The translations under genes were made by a program, and so were the position numbers. Below are positions 1 through 8,215 of a stretch of DNA of 44,394 bases, in pieces. Numbering within the stretch: position 1 is the first letter of the stretch; every line of letters begins with the position of its first letter. The notes below the pieces were generated by a model. It was not told where the DNA came from and ran no database searches. It saw nothing but the letters and a program-made list of their open reading frames with translations. The DNA is from CANLWN01 sp039815505. GTDB taxonomy: Bacteria > Bacteroidota > Bacteroidia > Flavobacteriales > Flavobacteriaceae. The stretch lies in contig JBCBZE010000002.1 in assembly GCA_039815505.1 (NCBI GenBank), positions 1 through 44,394 of the forward strand. The letters run 5' to 3'.

Positions 1-471
1 ACCGTTAAAGGTAAATTGGGTGAGCTTACCCAGGAGTTTTCAGCGGTTTCGGTAAAGGTAGAAGACGCCCAAGTTTGGGTGACAAGACCATCGGATTCCA
101 AAGAACACAAAGCAAAACACGGTCTTTACAGATCTCTTGTAAACAACATGATAGAAGGAGTTTCCAAAGGATGGAGCAAAGAGTTGGAATTGGTGGGTGT
201 TGGATATCGTGCAAGTAACCAAGGTCAGAAATTGGACCTAGCTTTAGGTTTTTCACATAATATAATTATGAACCTCGCTCCCGAGGTGAAAATAGAGACC
301 ACTTCGGAGAAAGGAAAGAACCCGATTATAAAGTTAACATCTCACGATAAGCAGTTGGTGGGACAGATAGCCGCGAAAATAAGGTCCTTCCGTAAACCGG
401 AACCCTACAAAGGAAAAGGAATTAAGTTCGTAGGCGAACAGTTAAGAAGAAAAGCAGGTAAATCAGCCTAA
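1..471 (+). CDS. rplF: 50S ribosomal protein L6 (5' partial)
   Basis: Large-subunit ribosomal protein L6, which binds 23S rRNA near the factor-binding centre. The reading frame is open from base 1 (TVKGKLGEL...), so the first ATG inside the window is internal and about 25 N-terminal residues lie upstream. The C-terminal half carries the L6 signature around EPYKGKGIKFVGE and ends RRKAGKSA, close to the usual C-terminus. It is followed after 10 bases by rplR, as in the conserved spc operon order. Identity is very secure; only the true start is outside the window. Confidence 0.97.
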   Translation, partial: TVKGKLGELTQEFSAVSVKVEDAQVWVTRPSDSKEHKAKHGLYRSLVNNMIEGVSKGWSKELELVGVGYRASNQGQKLDLALGFSHNIIMNLAPEVKIETTSEKGKNPIIKLTSHDKQLVGQIAAKIRSFRKPEPYKGKGIKFVGEQLRRKAGKSA

Positions 472-481
472 TTATAGTATT

Positions 482-838
482 ATGGGATTATCAAAGACTG
501 AAAGAAGACAACGTATAAAAAGAAGGATCAGAAAGGTTTCCTTCGGAACGGCTACTAGACCTAGATTATCGGTTTTTAGAAGCAATAAGGAAATTTATGC
601 GCAATTGATTGATGATAATGGCGGAGTTACCATAGCTGCTGCCTCGACAAGGGATAAGGAACTAAGTGACGCCAAGGGAACAAAGATAGAATTGGCCAAC
701 CTGGTTGGTAAGGCCATTGCAGAAAAAGCAAAAAAAGCAGGTATAGAAACTGTTGCCTTTGATAGAGGCGGTAATTTGTACCATGGAAGGGTAAAATCAT
801 TGGCTGAAGGAGCGAGGGAAGCAGGACTTAAATTTTAA
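482..838 (+). CDS. rplR: 50S ribosomal protein L18
   Basis: L18 binds 5S rRNA and helps anchor it in the central protuberance. The 118-residue product has the family length, a basic N-terminus (KTERRQRIKRRIRK) and the C-terminal signature AFDRGGNLYHGRVKSLAEGAREAGLKF region that defines L18. The ATG at 482 sits 10 bases after the rplF stop and 8 bases separate its own stop from rpsE, so it is a co-transcribed member of the spc operon. Nothing unusual is seen. Confidence 0.98.
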   Translation: MGLSKTERRQRIKRRIRKVSFGTATRPRLSVFRSNKEIYAQLIDDNGGVTIAAASTRDKELSDAKGTKIELANLVGKAIAEKAKKAGIETVAFDRGGNLYHGRVKSLAEGAREAGLKF

Positions 839-846
839 ATAATAGT

Positions 847-1371
847 ATGTACCAGAAGTATAAAAATGTTGAAACTGTAAAACCTGGAGGTCTGGAATTA
901 AAGGACCGCTTGGTAGGCGTACAAAGAGTTACCAAAGTTACGAAAGGTGGTAGAGCCTTTGGTTTTTCAGCTATCGTTGTAGTGGGTGATGAAAATGGCG
1001 TAGTTGGCCATGGTTTGGGAAAATCAAAGGAAGTGGCAACAGCTATTGCCAAAGCCATTGAAGATGCCAAAAAGAATTTGGTTAGAATTCCCTTGAACAA
1101 GGGGACGCTTCCCCACGAACAAAAAGGAAAATATGGAGGTGCCCGTGTATATATTCAACCGGCATCACATGGTACAGGTGTTATTGCCGGTGGAGCGGTT
1201 AGAGCGGTATTGGAAGCCGTTGGGGTGCATGATGTATTGTCCAAATCCCAGGGATCTTCCAACCCACATAATGTGGTAAAAGCAACCTTTGATGCACTTT
1301 TACAGTTAAGAGGGGCTATGACGGTTGCAAATCAAAGAGGTATTTCTTTAGAAAAAGTTTTTAAAGGATAA
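847..1371 (+). CDS. rpsE: 30S ribosomal protein S5
   Basis: S5 sits at the mRNA entry side of the small subunit and affects decoding fidelity. The 174-residue product has the N-terminal double-stranded-RNA-binding-like domain (residues about 20-85, with RVTKVTKGGRAFGFSAIVVVG) and the C-terminal domain with ASHGTGVIAGGAVRAVLE at about 115-132. An extended N-terminus (MYQKYKNVETVKPGGLELKD) is commonly seen in Bacteroidota. Eleven bases separate it from rpmD. Secure assignment. Confidence 0.98.
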   Translation: MYQKYKNVETVKPGGLELKDRLVGVQRVTKVTKGGRAFGFSAIVVVGDENGVVGHGLGKSKEVATAIAKAIEDAKKNLVRIPLNKGTLPHEQKGKYGGARVYIQPASHGTGVIAGGAVRAVLEAVGVHDVLSKSQGSSNPHNVVKATFDALLQLRGAMTVANQRGISLEKVFKG

Positions 1372-1382
1372 AGAAGGGTAGT

Positions 1383-1562
1383 ATGGGAAAGATCAAAGTA
1401 AAGCAGTTAAAAAGTAGTATCAAGAGACCTCAAAATCAAAAAAGGACCTTAGAGGCCTTAGGTTTGCATAGAATAGGGCAGGTAGTGGAGCATGAAACTA
1501 CACCGAACATTCTTGGTATGATAAATAAAGTTAAACACTTGGTCTCTACAGAAGAGGCTTAA
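1383..1562 (+). CDS. rpmD: 50S ribosomal protein L30
   Basis: A short gene of 59 codons starting MGKIKVKQLKSSI and containing the L30 pattern of KRPQNQKRTLEALGLHRIGQ followed by a Met-Ile-Asn-Lys-Val segment near the C-terminus. L30 is a small single-domain 23S rRNA-binding protein, and the length matches the bacterial family. It fits exactly between rpsE and rplO, the canonical spc operon position. The start is the only ATG between the rpsE stop and the conserved domain. Confidence 0.97.
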   Translation: MGKIKVKQLKSSIKRPQNQKRTLEALGLHRIGQVVEHETTPNILGMINKVKHLVSTEEA

Positions 1563-1577
1563 GATAAAGATAGCGCG

Positions 1578-2030
1578 ATGAACTTAAGTAATTTAAAGCC
1601 AGCGGAAGGTGCTGTCCATAAAGAAGGAAAAAAAGTAGGTAGGGGGCAAGGCTCAGGTAAAGGCGGTACCGCCACCCGTGGACATAAGGGGGCAAAATCC
1701 AGATCTGGTTATTCTAAAAAGATTGGCTTTGAAGGTGGTCAAATGCCCTTGCAGAGACGTGTGCCTAAATTTGGTTTCACCAATATCAATAGAAAGGAAT
1801 ACACCGGTATCAACTTGGACAAATTGCAAGAGTTGGTAGATAAAAAAGTAATCAAGGATACAGTGACCGTTGATATTCTTGTAGAGAATGGATTGGCTCA
1901 CAAAAACGATTTGGTTAAAATTTTAGGAGGAGGAGAGTTAAAAGCTCCCCTTAAAGTTTCTGTGGATAAATTTACTGCCAGTGCCAAAGCGGCCATTGAA
2001 GCTGCAGGTGGGGAGGCAATAAATTTATAA
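1578..2030 (+). CDS. rplO: 50S ribosomal protein L15
   Basis: L15 is a late-assembly 23S rRNA-binding protein of the large subunit. The 150-residue sequence begins MNLSNLKPAEGAVHKEGKKV and has the glycine-rich basic stretch GRGQGSGKGGTATRGHKGAK at about 22-41 that threads into rRNA. The C-terminal globular part contains KILGGGELKAPLKV (about 115-128). Fifteen bases after rpmD and 13 bases before secY, as in the typical spc operon. Secure. Confidence 0.98.
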   Translation: MNLSNLKPAEGAVHKEGKKVGRGQGSGKGGTATRGHKGAKSRSGYSKKIGFEGGQMPLQRRVPKFGFTNINRKEYTGINLDKLQELVDKKVIKDTVTVDILVENGLAHKNDLVKILGGGELKAPLKVSVDKFTASAKAAIEAAGGEAINL

Positions 2031-2043
2031 TCAAAGTACAATT

Positions 2044-3387
2044 ATGAAGCGATTTTTTGAGGTAGTATCAAATATTTGGAAGATTGAGGAGCTAAGGAAC
2101 AGAATTATTGTTACCCTTGGTCTGCTTTTAGTGTATCGCTTTGGTGCCCAAGTCGTTCTTCCTGGTATTGATACCTCACAGTTAGCGGAATTGTCCTCTA
2201 ATACGTCTGATGGTATTTTAGGTATTTTAAATGCATTTACAGGAGGGGCTTTTGCCAATGCTTCCGTTTTTGCTTTAGGTATCATGCCCTATATTTCCGC
2301 CTCTATTGTAGTTCAGTTAATGGGTATAGCCATTCCTTACCTTCAAAAATTGCAGAAAGAGGGAGAAAGTGGAAGAAAGACCATTAATCAGATTACAAGA
2401 TGGTTGACCATTGGTATCTGTATAGTACAGGCTCCCGCATACTTATATAGCTTAAGTGCTTTAGGAGTTCCTGACAGCGCATTTCTTTTGGGTAAAGGCT
2501 TGAATTTTATAGTGCCGGCGGTAATTATTTTGGTGACCGGTTGTGTGTTTGCCATGTGGCTGGGAGAGAAAATAACGGACAAGGGTATTGGTAATGGTAT
2601 TTCATTATTGATAATGATAGGGATCATAGCCACTTTGCCCCAATCATTTGTGCAAGAATTTATCTCTAGAACGGCAAATAATACAGGAGGGCTAATGTTT
2701 ATGCTCATAGAGGTTATTATTTGGTTCGTGGTAATCCTTGCCAGTGTACTCTTGGTAATGGCACAAAGACAGATTCCTGTTCAGTATGCCAGAAGAACCG
2801 CTTCTGGCGGATATGAAAAGAACATTATGGGATCTAGGCAATACATCCCTTTGAAGCTAAATGCGTCCGGGGTAATGCCGATTATATTTGCGCAAGCGAT
2901 TATGTTTGTTCCCGGTTTGTTGGGAAAAACGTTCAACAATACCGCAGTGGGCCAATGGATGGAAGTGCAATTCCAAGATATTTTTGGTTTGGCCTATAAT
3001 ATTTTATTTGGATTGTTGATTATCATATTTACCTATTTCTATACCGCTATTACGGTGCCTACCAATAAAATGGCGGACGACCTAAAACGAAGTGGTGGTT
3101 TTATTCCTGGAATAAGGCCAGGTAAGGAGACAGGTGATTTCTTAGATAAAATTATGTCCTTAATCACTTTGCCCGGTTCCGTATTCTTGGCTTTATTGGC
3201 GGTTTTGCCCGCTATCGTGGTAAAGCTCATGGATGTGCAACCTGGATGGGCGCTCTTTTATGGAGGAACGTCGCTTTTGATTATGGTGGGTGTAGCTATC
3301 GATACGGTCCAACAGGTGAACTCTTATTTGTTGAACAGACATTATGACGGGTTGATGAAAACAGGTAAAAACAGAAAAGTAGCATAA
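2044..3387 (+). CDS. secY: Preprotein translocase subunit SecY
   Basis: Channel-forming subunit of the SecYEG translocon in the inner membrane, which exports unfolded proteins and inserts membrane proteins. The 447-residue product shows ten hydrophobic segments. Family landmarks include RNRIIVTLGLLLVYRFGAQV near residues 18-37, the plug-region segment after FTGGAF, and the large cytoplasmic loops with GNGISLLI and RRTASGGYEKN. It lies between rplO and infA, the usual position. No adk or map gene separates secY from infA here. Confidence 0.98.
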   Translation: MKRFFEVVSNIWKIEELRNRIIVTLGLLLVYRFGAQVVLPGIDTSQLAELSSNTSDGILGILNAFTGGAFANASVFALGIMPYISASIVVQLMGIAIPYLQKLQKEGESGRKTINQITRWLTIGICIVQAPAYLYSLSALGVPDSAFLLGKGLNFIVPAVIILVTGCVFAMWLGEKITDKGIGNGISLLIMIGIIATLPQSFVQEFISRTANNTGGLMFMLIEVIIWFVVILASVLLVMAQRQIPVQYARRTASGGYEKNIMGSRQYIPLKLNASGVMPIIFAQAIMFVPGLLGKTFNNTAVGQWMEVQFQDIFGLAYNILFGLLIIIFTYFYTAITVPTNKMADDLKRSGGFIPGIRPGKETGDFLDKIMSLITLPGSVFLALLAVLPAIVVKLMDVQPGWALFYGGTSLLIMVGVAIDTVQQVNSYLLNRHYDGLMKTGKNRKVA

Positions 3388-3394
3388 TATATTT

Positions 3395-3610
3395 ATGGCC
3401 AAACAAGCAGCAATAGAGCAAGATGGAACCATAATCGAAGCATTGTCCAATGCAATGTTTCGAGTAGAATTGGAGAACGGCCACGTGGTAACGGCACATA
3501 TCTCCGGAAAAATGCGAATGCATTATATAAAGTTGTTACCAGGTGATAAGGTAAAATTGGAAATGAGCCCTTATGACCTGACCAAGGCAAGAATTACATA
3601 TAGATATTAA
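3395..3610 (+). CDS. infA: Translation initiation factor IF-1
   Basis: IF-1 occupies the A site of the 30S subunit during initiation. The 71-residue product is a single OB-fold (S1-like) domain with the characteristic AIEQDGTIIEALSNAMFRVE opening, GHVVTAHISGKMR in the middle, and SPYDLTKARITYRY at the end. Length and motifs match bacterial IF-1. The gene starts 7 bases after secY and precedes rpmJ by 11 bases, the common secY-infA-rpmJ-rpsM arrangement. Confidence 0.98.
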   Translation: MAKQAAIEQDGTIIEALSNAMFRVELENGHVVTAHISGKMRMHYIKLLPGDKVKLEMSPYDLTKARITYRY

Positions 3611-3621
3611 GACGATATAGG

Positions 3622-3738
3622 ATGAAAGTCAGAGCATCAGTAAAAAAGAGAAGTGCCGAGTGCAAGATTGTGCGTAGAAAGGGCAGATTGTACGTAATTA
3701 ATAAGAAGAATCCTAGATTTAAACAAAGACAAGGGTAA
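3622..3738 (+). CDS. rpmJ: 50S ribosomal protein L36 (zinc-free type)
   Basis: Smallest large-subunit protein, 38 residues (MKVRASVKKRSAECKIVRRK then GRLYVINKKNPRFKQRQG). The classical zinc-ribbon form has a CxxC pair and later Cys and His ligands. Here only Cys14 remains: the other ligand positions read Ser, Asn and Phe, so this is the zinc-independent C-minus type. This is usual in my knowledge of Bacteroidota and not a defect. The gene lies between infA and rpsM with 11-base and 2-base gaps. Confidence 0.96.
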   Translation: MKVRASVKKRSAECKIVRRKGRLYVINKKNPRFKQRQG

Positions 3739-3740
3739 TT

Positions 3741-4115
3741 ATGGCAAGAATTGCAGGTATAGATATACCAAAACAGAAAAGAGGTGTAATAGCACTAACC
3801 TATATTTTTGGTATCGGTAAAAGTAGGGCCAAGGAGATTTTGGACAAGGCCCAAGTAAATGAAGATACCAAAGTATCTGATTGGAACGATGATGAAATTG
3901 GTCGTATCCGTGATGCGGTTTCTTCCTATACAATTGAAGGAGAACTTCGTTCGGAGACCCAATTGAACATTAAGCGATTAATGGATATTGGTTGTTACCG
4001 GGGTATCCGTCATAGGTCTGGGCTACCTCTAAGGGGGCAAAGGACCAAGAACAACTCTAGGACTAGAAAAGGGAAAAGAAAAACGGTTGCCAACAAGAAA
4101 AAAGCGACTAAATAA
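3741..4115 (+). CDS. rpsM: 30S ribosomal protein S13
   Basis: S13 lies in the head of the small subunit, contacts S19 and bridges to the large subunit. The 124-residue product begins MARIAGIDIPKQKRGVIALT and carries the helix-two-turn-helix region with GIGKSRAKEIL and the C-terminal basic tail RHRSGLPLRGQRTKNNSRTR (about residues 91-110), which enters the decoding centre. Only two bases follow rpmJ. A 105-base gap follows before rpsK. Confidence 0.98.
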   Translation: MARIAGIDIPKQKRGVIALTYIFGIGKSRAKEILDKAQVNEDTKVSDWNDDEIGRIRDAVSSYTIEGELRSETQLNIKRLMDIGCYRGIRHRSGLPLRGQRTKNNSRTRKGKRKTVANKKKATK

Positions 4116-4220
4116 TAATATTGGATATTAGTACGTAGTATGAAGTAGTTAGAAAAGCATAATTTATCAACTTGTTACAAAATGCTAATTGCTCATTACT
4201 AAAATCTGAATACTAAAAAT

Positions 4221-4613
4221 ATGGCAAAGACAGGTACAAAAGCAGCAAAAAAACGTAAAGTCATTGTGGAGACTGTGGGCGAAGCCCATATCACGGCCTC
4301 TTTCAATAACATCATCATTTCTTTGACCAATAAAAAAGGAGATGTTATTTCATGGTCCTCTGCAGGTAAAATGGGTTTTAGAGGTTCTAAGAAGAATACA
4401 CCCTATGCAGCCCAGGTAGCTTCGGAAGATTGCGCCAAGATCGCACATGAAGCTGGTCTAAGAAAGGTGAAGGTTTATGTTAAAGGACCAGGAAACGGTA
4501 GGGAGTCCGCAATTCGATCTATCCACAATTCAGGTATAGAAGTGACCGAAATTATAGACGTTACGCCTATGCCACACAATGGTTGTAGACCACCAAAAAG
4601 AAGAAGAGTATAA
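4221..4613 (+). CDS. rpsK: 30S ribosomal protein S11
   Basis: S11 forms part of the platform of the small subunit next to the E site. The 130-residue product shows AHITASFNNIIISLTNKKGD (about 22-41), WSSAGKMGFRGSKKNTPYAA and the C-terminal signature VTPMPHNGCRPPKRRRV, all typical. The 105-base gap upstream is longer than elsewhere in the cluster and is A/T-rich without an obvious promoter box. The gene is still probably read through from the spc operon. Confidence 0.98.
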   Translation: MAKTGTKAAKKRKVIVETVGEAHITASFNNIIISLTNKKGDVISWSSAGKMGFRGSKKNTPYAAQVASEDCAKIAHEAGLRKVKVYVKGPGNGRESAIRSIHNSGIEVTEIIDVTPMPHNGCRPPKRRRV

Positions 4614-4716
4614 TTATTAATCAATAGTCCGCAAAGCGGATATTTCACAGGAAATGTAGTTACGATTATCGAAGGATAAGCCTTAATTCATAATCACGTT
4701 TCCAAATTTAAAGAAG

Positions 4717-5322
4717 ATGGCAAGATACACAGGACCAAAAACAAAAATTGCCCGTAAGTTCGGCGAGGCAATTTTCGGAGATGATAAATCTTACGAGAAA
4801 AAAAGTTACCCTCCCGGGCAACACGGACAAAACAGACGTCGCGGAAAAAAATCAGAATACTCCGTTCAACTAATGGAGAAACAAAAAGCAAAATACACCT
4901 ATGGTATTTTGGAACGTCAGTTTAGAAACTTGTTCGCAAAAGCGAATAGAAGTAAAGGAGTAACCGGCGAGGTATTACTTCAATTATGTGAATCCCGTTT
5001 AGATAACGTAGTCTACAGAATGGGAGTTTCTAACTCAAGGAGAGGCGCAAGACAATTGGTTTCGCACAGACACATAACGGTAAATGGGGAATTGGTGAAC
5101 ATACCATCCTATTCGTTAAAGGCAGGCGATGTCGTAGGGGTTAGGGAAAAGTCCAAGTCCTTGCAAACCATTCAAGATGCACTTGCAGCCAATAGCAGTG
5201 TATATGAATGGATTACCTGGAATTCTGAAAAAATGGAAGGAGCTTATGTTTCAATTCCTGAAAGAGTGCAGATTCCAGAGAACATCAAAGAACAATTAAT
5301 AGTCGAGTTATACTCTAAATAA
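4717..5322 (+). CDS. rpsD: 30S ribosomal protein S4
   Basis: S4 is a primary 16S rRNA-binding assembly protein and, in well-studied bacteria, a translational repressor of the alpha operon. The 201-residue product starts MARYTGPKTKIARKFGEAIF and has the S4 RNA-binding fold at about 93-155 (RLDNVVYRMGVSNSRRGARQ, then HRHITVNGELVN). The 103-base leader contains a small hairpin at 4628-4640 (TCCGC, loop AAA, GCGGA). Whether it has any regulatory role cannot be told from sequence. Confidence 0.98.
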   Translation: MARYTGPKTKIARKFGEAIFGDDKSYEKKSYPPGQHGQNRRRGKKSEYSVQLMEKQKAKYTYGILERQFRNLFAKANRSKGVTGEVLLQLCESRLDNVVYRMGVSNSRRGARQLVSHRHITVNGELVNIPSYSLKAGDVVGVREKSKSLQTIQDALAANSSVYEWITWNSEKMEGAYVSIPERVQIPENIKEQLIVELYSK

Positions 5323-5338
5323 ACAACACTGATCCAAT

Positions 5339-6331
5339 ATGGCATTATTTAATTTTCAGAAACCCGATAAAGTAATAATGATTGATTCTTCAGATTTTGA
5401 AGGGAAGTTTGAATTCCGCCCTTTGGAACCTGGTTATGGATTAACCGTTGGGAACGCTTTACGAAGAGTTTTGCTTTCTTCTTTAGAAGGTTTTGCTATT
5501 ACTTCGGTAAGAATAGATAAGGTAGAACATGAGTTTTCGGTTATTTCAGGAGTTGTGGAGGATGTGACCGAAATTATTCTAAACCTGAAACAAGTTCGTT
5601 TCAAGAGACAAATTGAGGATGTGGATAACGAAGCGGTATCTATATCCGTTAGTGGAAAAGAACAATTAACAGCTGGTGATTTTCAAAAGTTCATCTCAGG
5701 TTTTCAGGTACTAAACCCAGATTTGGTAATCTGTAATATGGATCCTAAAGTAAGTATCAACATGGAGTTGGTAGTTGAAAAGGGAAGAGGTTATGTTCCT
5801 GCCGAGGAAAATAAAAAATCCAATGCAGCATTGGGAACAATAGCCGTGGATTCTATTTTTACGCCTATCAAGAATGTAAAATATAGTATAGAGAACTTTC
5901 GTGTGGAGCAAAAGACCGATTATGAAAAATTGGTTTTTGAAATTGTTTCTGACGGTTCCATACATCCAAAAGATGCATTGACAGAAGCGGCCAAAGTACT
6001 CATACATCACTTTATGCTGTTCTCTGATGAACGTATCACCTTAGAAGCGGATGAGATTGCACAGACAGAGACCTATGACGAGGAGTCGTTGCATATGCGC
6101 CAGTTGTTAAAGACCAAATTGGTAGATATGGATCTTTCCGTAAGGGCATTAAACTGTTTAAAAGCAGCTGAAGTGGATACTTTGGGAGATTTGGTTTCTT
6201 TCAACAAGAACGATTTGATGAAGTTTAGAAATTTCGGTAAAAAATCGTTGACCGAGTTGGAGGAGTTGGTCATCAACAAAGGATTGAGCTTTGGGATGGA
6301 TCTGTCAAAATATAAATTGGATAAGGATTAA
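5339..6331 (+). CDS. rpoA: DNA-directed RNA polymerase subunit alpha
   Basis: Alpha subunit, whose dimer nucleates RNA polymerase assembly and contacts activators and upstream DNA. The 330-residue product has the N-terminal assembly domain (FRPLEPGYGLTVGNALRRVL at about 27-46, SSLEGFAITSVRIDKVEHEF following) and the C-terminal domain from about 250 with LKAAEVDTLGDLVSFNKNDL and FRNFGKKSLTELEE. It sits in the canonical rpsD-rpoA-rplQ order, 16 bases after rpsD. Confidence 0.98.
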   Translation: MALFNFQKPDKVIMIDSSDFEGKFEFRPLEPGYGLTVGNALRRVLLSSLEGFAITSVRIDKVEHEFSVISGVVEDVTEIILNLKQVRFKRQIEDVDNEAVSISVSGKEQLTAGDFQKFISGFQVLNPDLVICNMDPKVSINMELVVEKGRGYVPAEENKKSNAALGTIAVDSIFTPIKNVKYSIENFRVEQKTDYEKLVFEIVSDGSIHPKDALTEAAKVLIHHFMLFSDERITLEADEIAQTETYDEESLHMRQLLKTKLVDMDLSVRALNCLKAAEVDTLGDLVSFNKNDLMKFRNFGKKSLTELEELVINKGLSFGMDLSKYKLDKD

Positions 6332-6389
6332 TTTACCTCAAATAGATGGAGCGTTCCATTGAAGTAAAAGAAATATATAGTTAAGAACG

Positions 6390-6887
6390 ATGAGACACGG
6401 GAAAAAAGTTAATCATTTAGGAAGAAAGGCCGCCCATAGAAAGGCTATGTTGGCCAATATGGCCTGTTCCTTAATAGAACATAAAAGAATAAATACGACC
6501 GTTGCCAAGGCCAAGGCCTTAAAACAGTTCATTGAGCCCTTGATTACCAAATCCAAAGCGGAAAATAATCAAACCCTCGAAAAAGGAACCCACAATAGGC
6601 GTATCGTATTTAAGAACCTTAGAGATAAATATGCCGTTACCGAGCTGTTCAGCAATGTATCGGAAAAGGTAGGTGATAGACCAGGTGGGTATACCAGGAT
6701 AATTAAACTGGGGAATAGGCTTGGTGATAATGCCGATATGGCCATGATAGAGCTTGTTGATTATAACGAAATCTATAATGCAGGGAAACCTAAGAAAAAG
6801 AAATCAACAAGAAGAGGTCGTACTAAAAAGACGGATACGCCACCGGTTGCGGTAGCTGAAACCAAAACGGATGATTCTGAAGAATAA
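6390..6887 (+). CDS. rplQ: 50S ribosomal protein L17 with C-terminal tail
   Basis: L17 lies near the peptide exit tunnel. The first 120 residues carry the conserved domain (MRHGKKVNHLGRKAAHRKAM, then MACSLIEHKRINTTVAKAKA). Residues from about 130 form a Lys/Arg-rich then acidic low-complexity tail (GKPKKKKSTRRGRTKKTD, ending DDSEE) that makes the protein longer than the E. coli homologue of about 127 residues. Such tails are common in Bacteroidota. It is the last gene of the cluster and is followed by a strong terminator. Confidence 0.97.
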   Translation: MRHGKKVNHLGRKAAHRKAMLANMACSLIEHKRINTTVAKAKALKQFIEPLITKSKAENNQTLEKGTHNRRIVFKNLRDKYAVTELFSNVSEKVGDRPGGYTRIIKLGNRLGDNADMAMIELVDYNEIYNAGKPKKKKSTRRGRTKKTDTPPVAVAETKTDDSEE

Positions 6888-6912
6888 AATGTTATTAAAT
6901 TTTAATAATTGT

Positions 6913-6945
6913 AAAAGGATAAGCCTAAAAGCTTATCCTTTTTTT
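6913..6945 (+). terminator. Intrinsic terminator of the ribosomal cluster
   Basis: A 12-bp perfect stem (AAAAGGATAAGC pairing with GCTTATCCTTTT) with a six-base loop CTAAAA, running directly into a T-tract and lying 25 bases after the rplQ stop. This is a textbook rho-independent terminator closing the ribosomal transcription unit. Confidence 0.9.
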
Positions 6946-6982
6946 ATGTTTATTTGTCAAACCAAAATTTCTGAGCTAAAAA

Positions 6983-8095
6983 ATGAAGTATCAATCTAGA
7001 AAAAAAGCATTGTTATTATTGGCGGACGGAACTATTTTCCATGGAAAGGTAGTGGGGGATAAGGAAGGGACCGCATTTGGGGAAGTATGTTTTAATACGG
7101 GAATGACCGGTTATCAGGAGATATTTACCGACCCCTCTTATTTTGGCCAGCTTATGGTCACCACTAATGCCCATATAGGTAATTACGGGACCAACGCCGA
7201 GGAAGTGGAGTCGGATTCGGTTAAAATTGCCGGGCTGATATGCAAAAATTTCAGCTACGAATATTCAAGACCCAATGCAGATTTAAGTTTAAAGGATTTT
7301 TTGAACCAGAGTAATCTATTCGCCATATCCGATGTGGATACTAGGGCCTTGGTGAGCTATATTAGGGATAATGGAGCTATGAACGCACTTATATCCACGG
7401 ATATTGACAATATTGAAGGTTTAAAAAAACAACTGGAAAAGGTGCCCAGTATGGTAGGGTTGGAACTTTCGTCCAAGGTCTCTACCACCGAACCTTATTT
7501 TTATGGGGACGAAACGGCAAAATATAAAATTGCGGCCTTAGATATCGGAATCAAGAAAAACATTCTTAGGAACTTGGCCAAAAGGGACGCCTACATAAAA
7601 GTATTTCCTTACAACACTTCTTTTGACGAGTTGAGCCAATGGAACCCGGATGGATATTTTATTTCCAATGGTCCCGGAGACCCTGAGCCTTTAAGTGAAG
7701 CGATTACAACAGCTAAGGACATTATAGCAAACAATAAACCGCTTTTTGGAATTTGCTTAGGGCATCAGGTTATTGCTTTGGCCAATGGTGTATCCACGTA
7801 TAAGATGCACAACGGTCATAGAGGTATAAATCACCCTATTATGAACCTGACTACCGGGAAAGGAGAGATAACCTCCCAAAACCACGGTTTTGCCATTAAC
7901 AGGGAGGAGACCGAGGCAAATCCCAATCTGGAGATTACCCATGTTCATCTCAATGACCAGACCGTTGCCGGGATACGTATGAAAGACAAGGATGTTTTTT
8001 CCGTCCAGTATCACCCTGAAGCGAGTCCGGGACCGCATGATGCTTCGTACCTTTTTGATCAATTTTTCGAAATGATAGAAACAACGTCCAACTAA
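6983..8095 (+). CDS. carA: Carbamoyl-phosphate synthase small subunit
   Basis: Glutaminase subunit that hydrolyses glutamine and feeds ammonia to CarB for carbamoyl phosphate, a precursor of arginine and pyrimidines. The 370-residue product has the N-terminal CPSase small-chain domain (GEVCFNTGMTGYQEIFTDPS at about 33-52) and a C-terminal class I glutamine amidotransferase domain with the nucleophile Cys258 in FGICLGHQ and the His344-Pro-Glu346 pair in QYHPEASPGP. carB is not in the window. The rplQ-carA-eno order is typical of flavobacteria. Confidence 0.97.
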   Translation: MKYQSRKKALLLLADGTIFHGKVVGDKEGTAFGEVCFNTGMTGYQEIFTDPSYFGQLMVTTNAHIGNYGTNAEEVESDSVKIAGLICKNFSYEYSRPNADLSLKDFLNQSNLFAISDVDTRALVSYIRDNGAMNALISTDIDNIEGLKKQLEKVPSMVGLELSSKVSTTEPYFYGDETAKYKIAALDIGIKKNILRNLAKRDAYIKVFPYNTSFDELSQWNPDGYFISNGPGDPEPLSEAITTAKDIIANNKPLFGICLGHQVIALANGVSTYKMHNGHRGINHPIMNLTTGKGEITSQNHGFAINREETEANPNLEITHVHLNDQTVAGIRMKDKDVFSVQYHPEASPGPHDASYLFDQFFEMIETTSN

Positions 8096-8149
8096 AACGT
8101 TTTCGTTTAAATTATTGTTATATTCCTTCGAATATGATCGGCTTGGGCC

Positions 8150-8167
8150 AAGCATAAGCTTATGCTT
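8150..8167. promoter_or_regulatory. 18-bp perfect palindrome upstream of eno
   Basis: AAGCATAAG followed by its exact complement CTTATGCTT, immediately 5' of the eno -7 box. It has no T-tract after it, so it does not look like a carA terminator. Its place between a possible TTG (8143-8145) and the -7 element is where a repressor would act. No binding protein is identified. Confidence 0.5.
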
Positions 8168-8170
8168 TCG

Positions 8171-8178
8171 TATATTTG
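8171..8178 (+). promoter_or_regulatory. Predicted eno promoter -7 box
   Basis: TATATTTG is a perfect match to the Bacteroidota -7 consensus TAnnTTTG, 38 bases before the eno start codon. A TTG at 8143-8145 could serve as the -33 element, although the 25-base spacing is slightly above the usual 17-23. Confidence 0.65.
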
Positions 8179-8215
8179 CAGGATTGAAAATCAACCTATA
8201 ACAAAATAAAATCCT

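Noticed and set aside
26..256. Many opposite-strand and shifted frames inside ribosomal and other core genes
   Set aside because: They lie wholly within well-recognised genes, have no family features and show amino-acid compositions typical of shadow frames.
4628..4640. Hairpin before rpsD as an S4 autoregulatory site
   Set aside because: Only a 5-bp stem with a three-base loop; no similarity to the known S4 target structure can be claimed.
8150..8167. carA terminator
   Set aside because: The palindrome has no T-tract and lies 55 bases from the carA stop, next to a promoter box; it is better seen as a possible operator.
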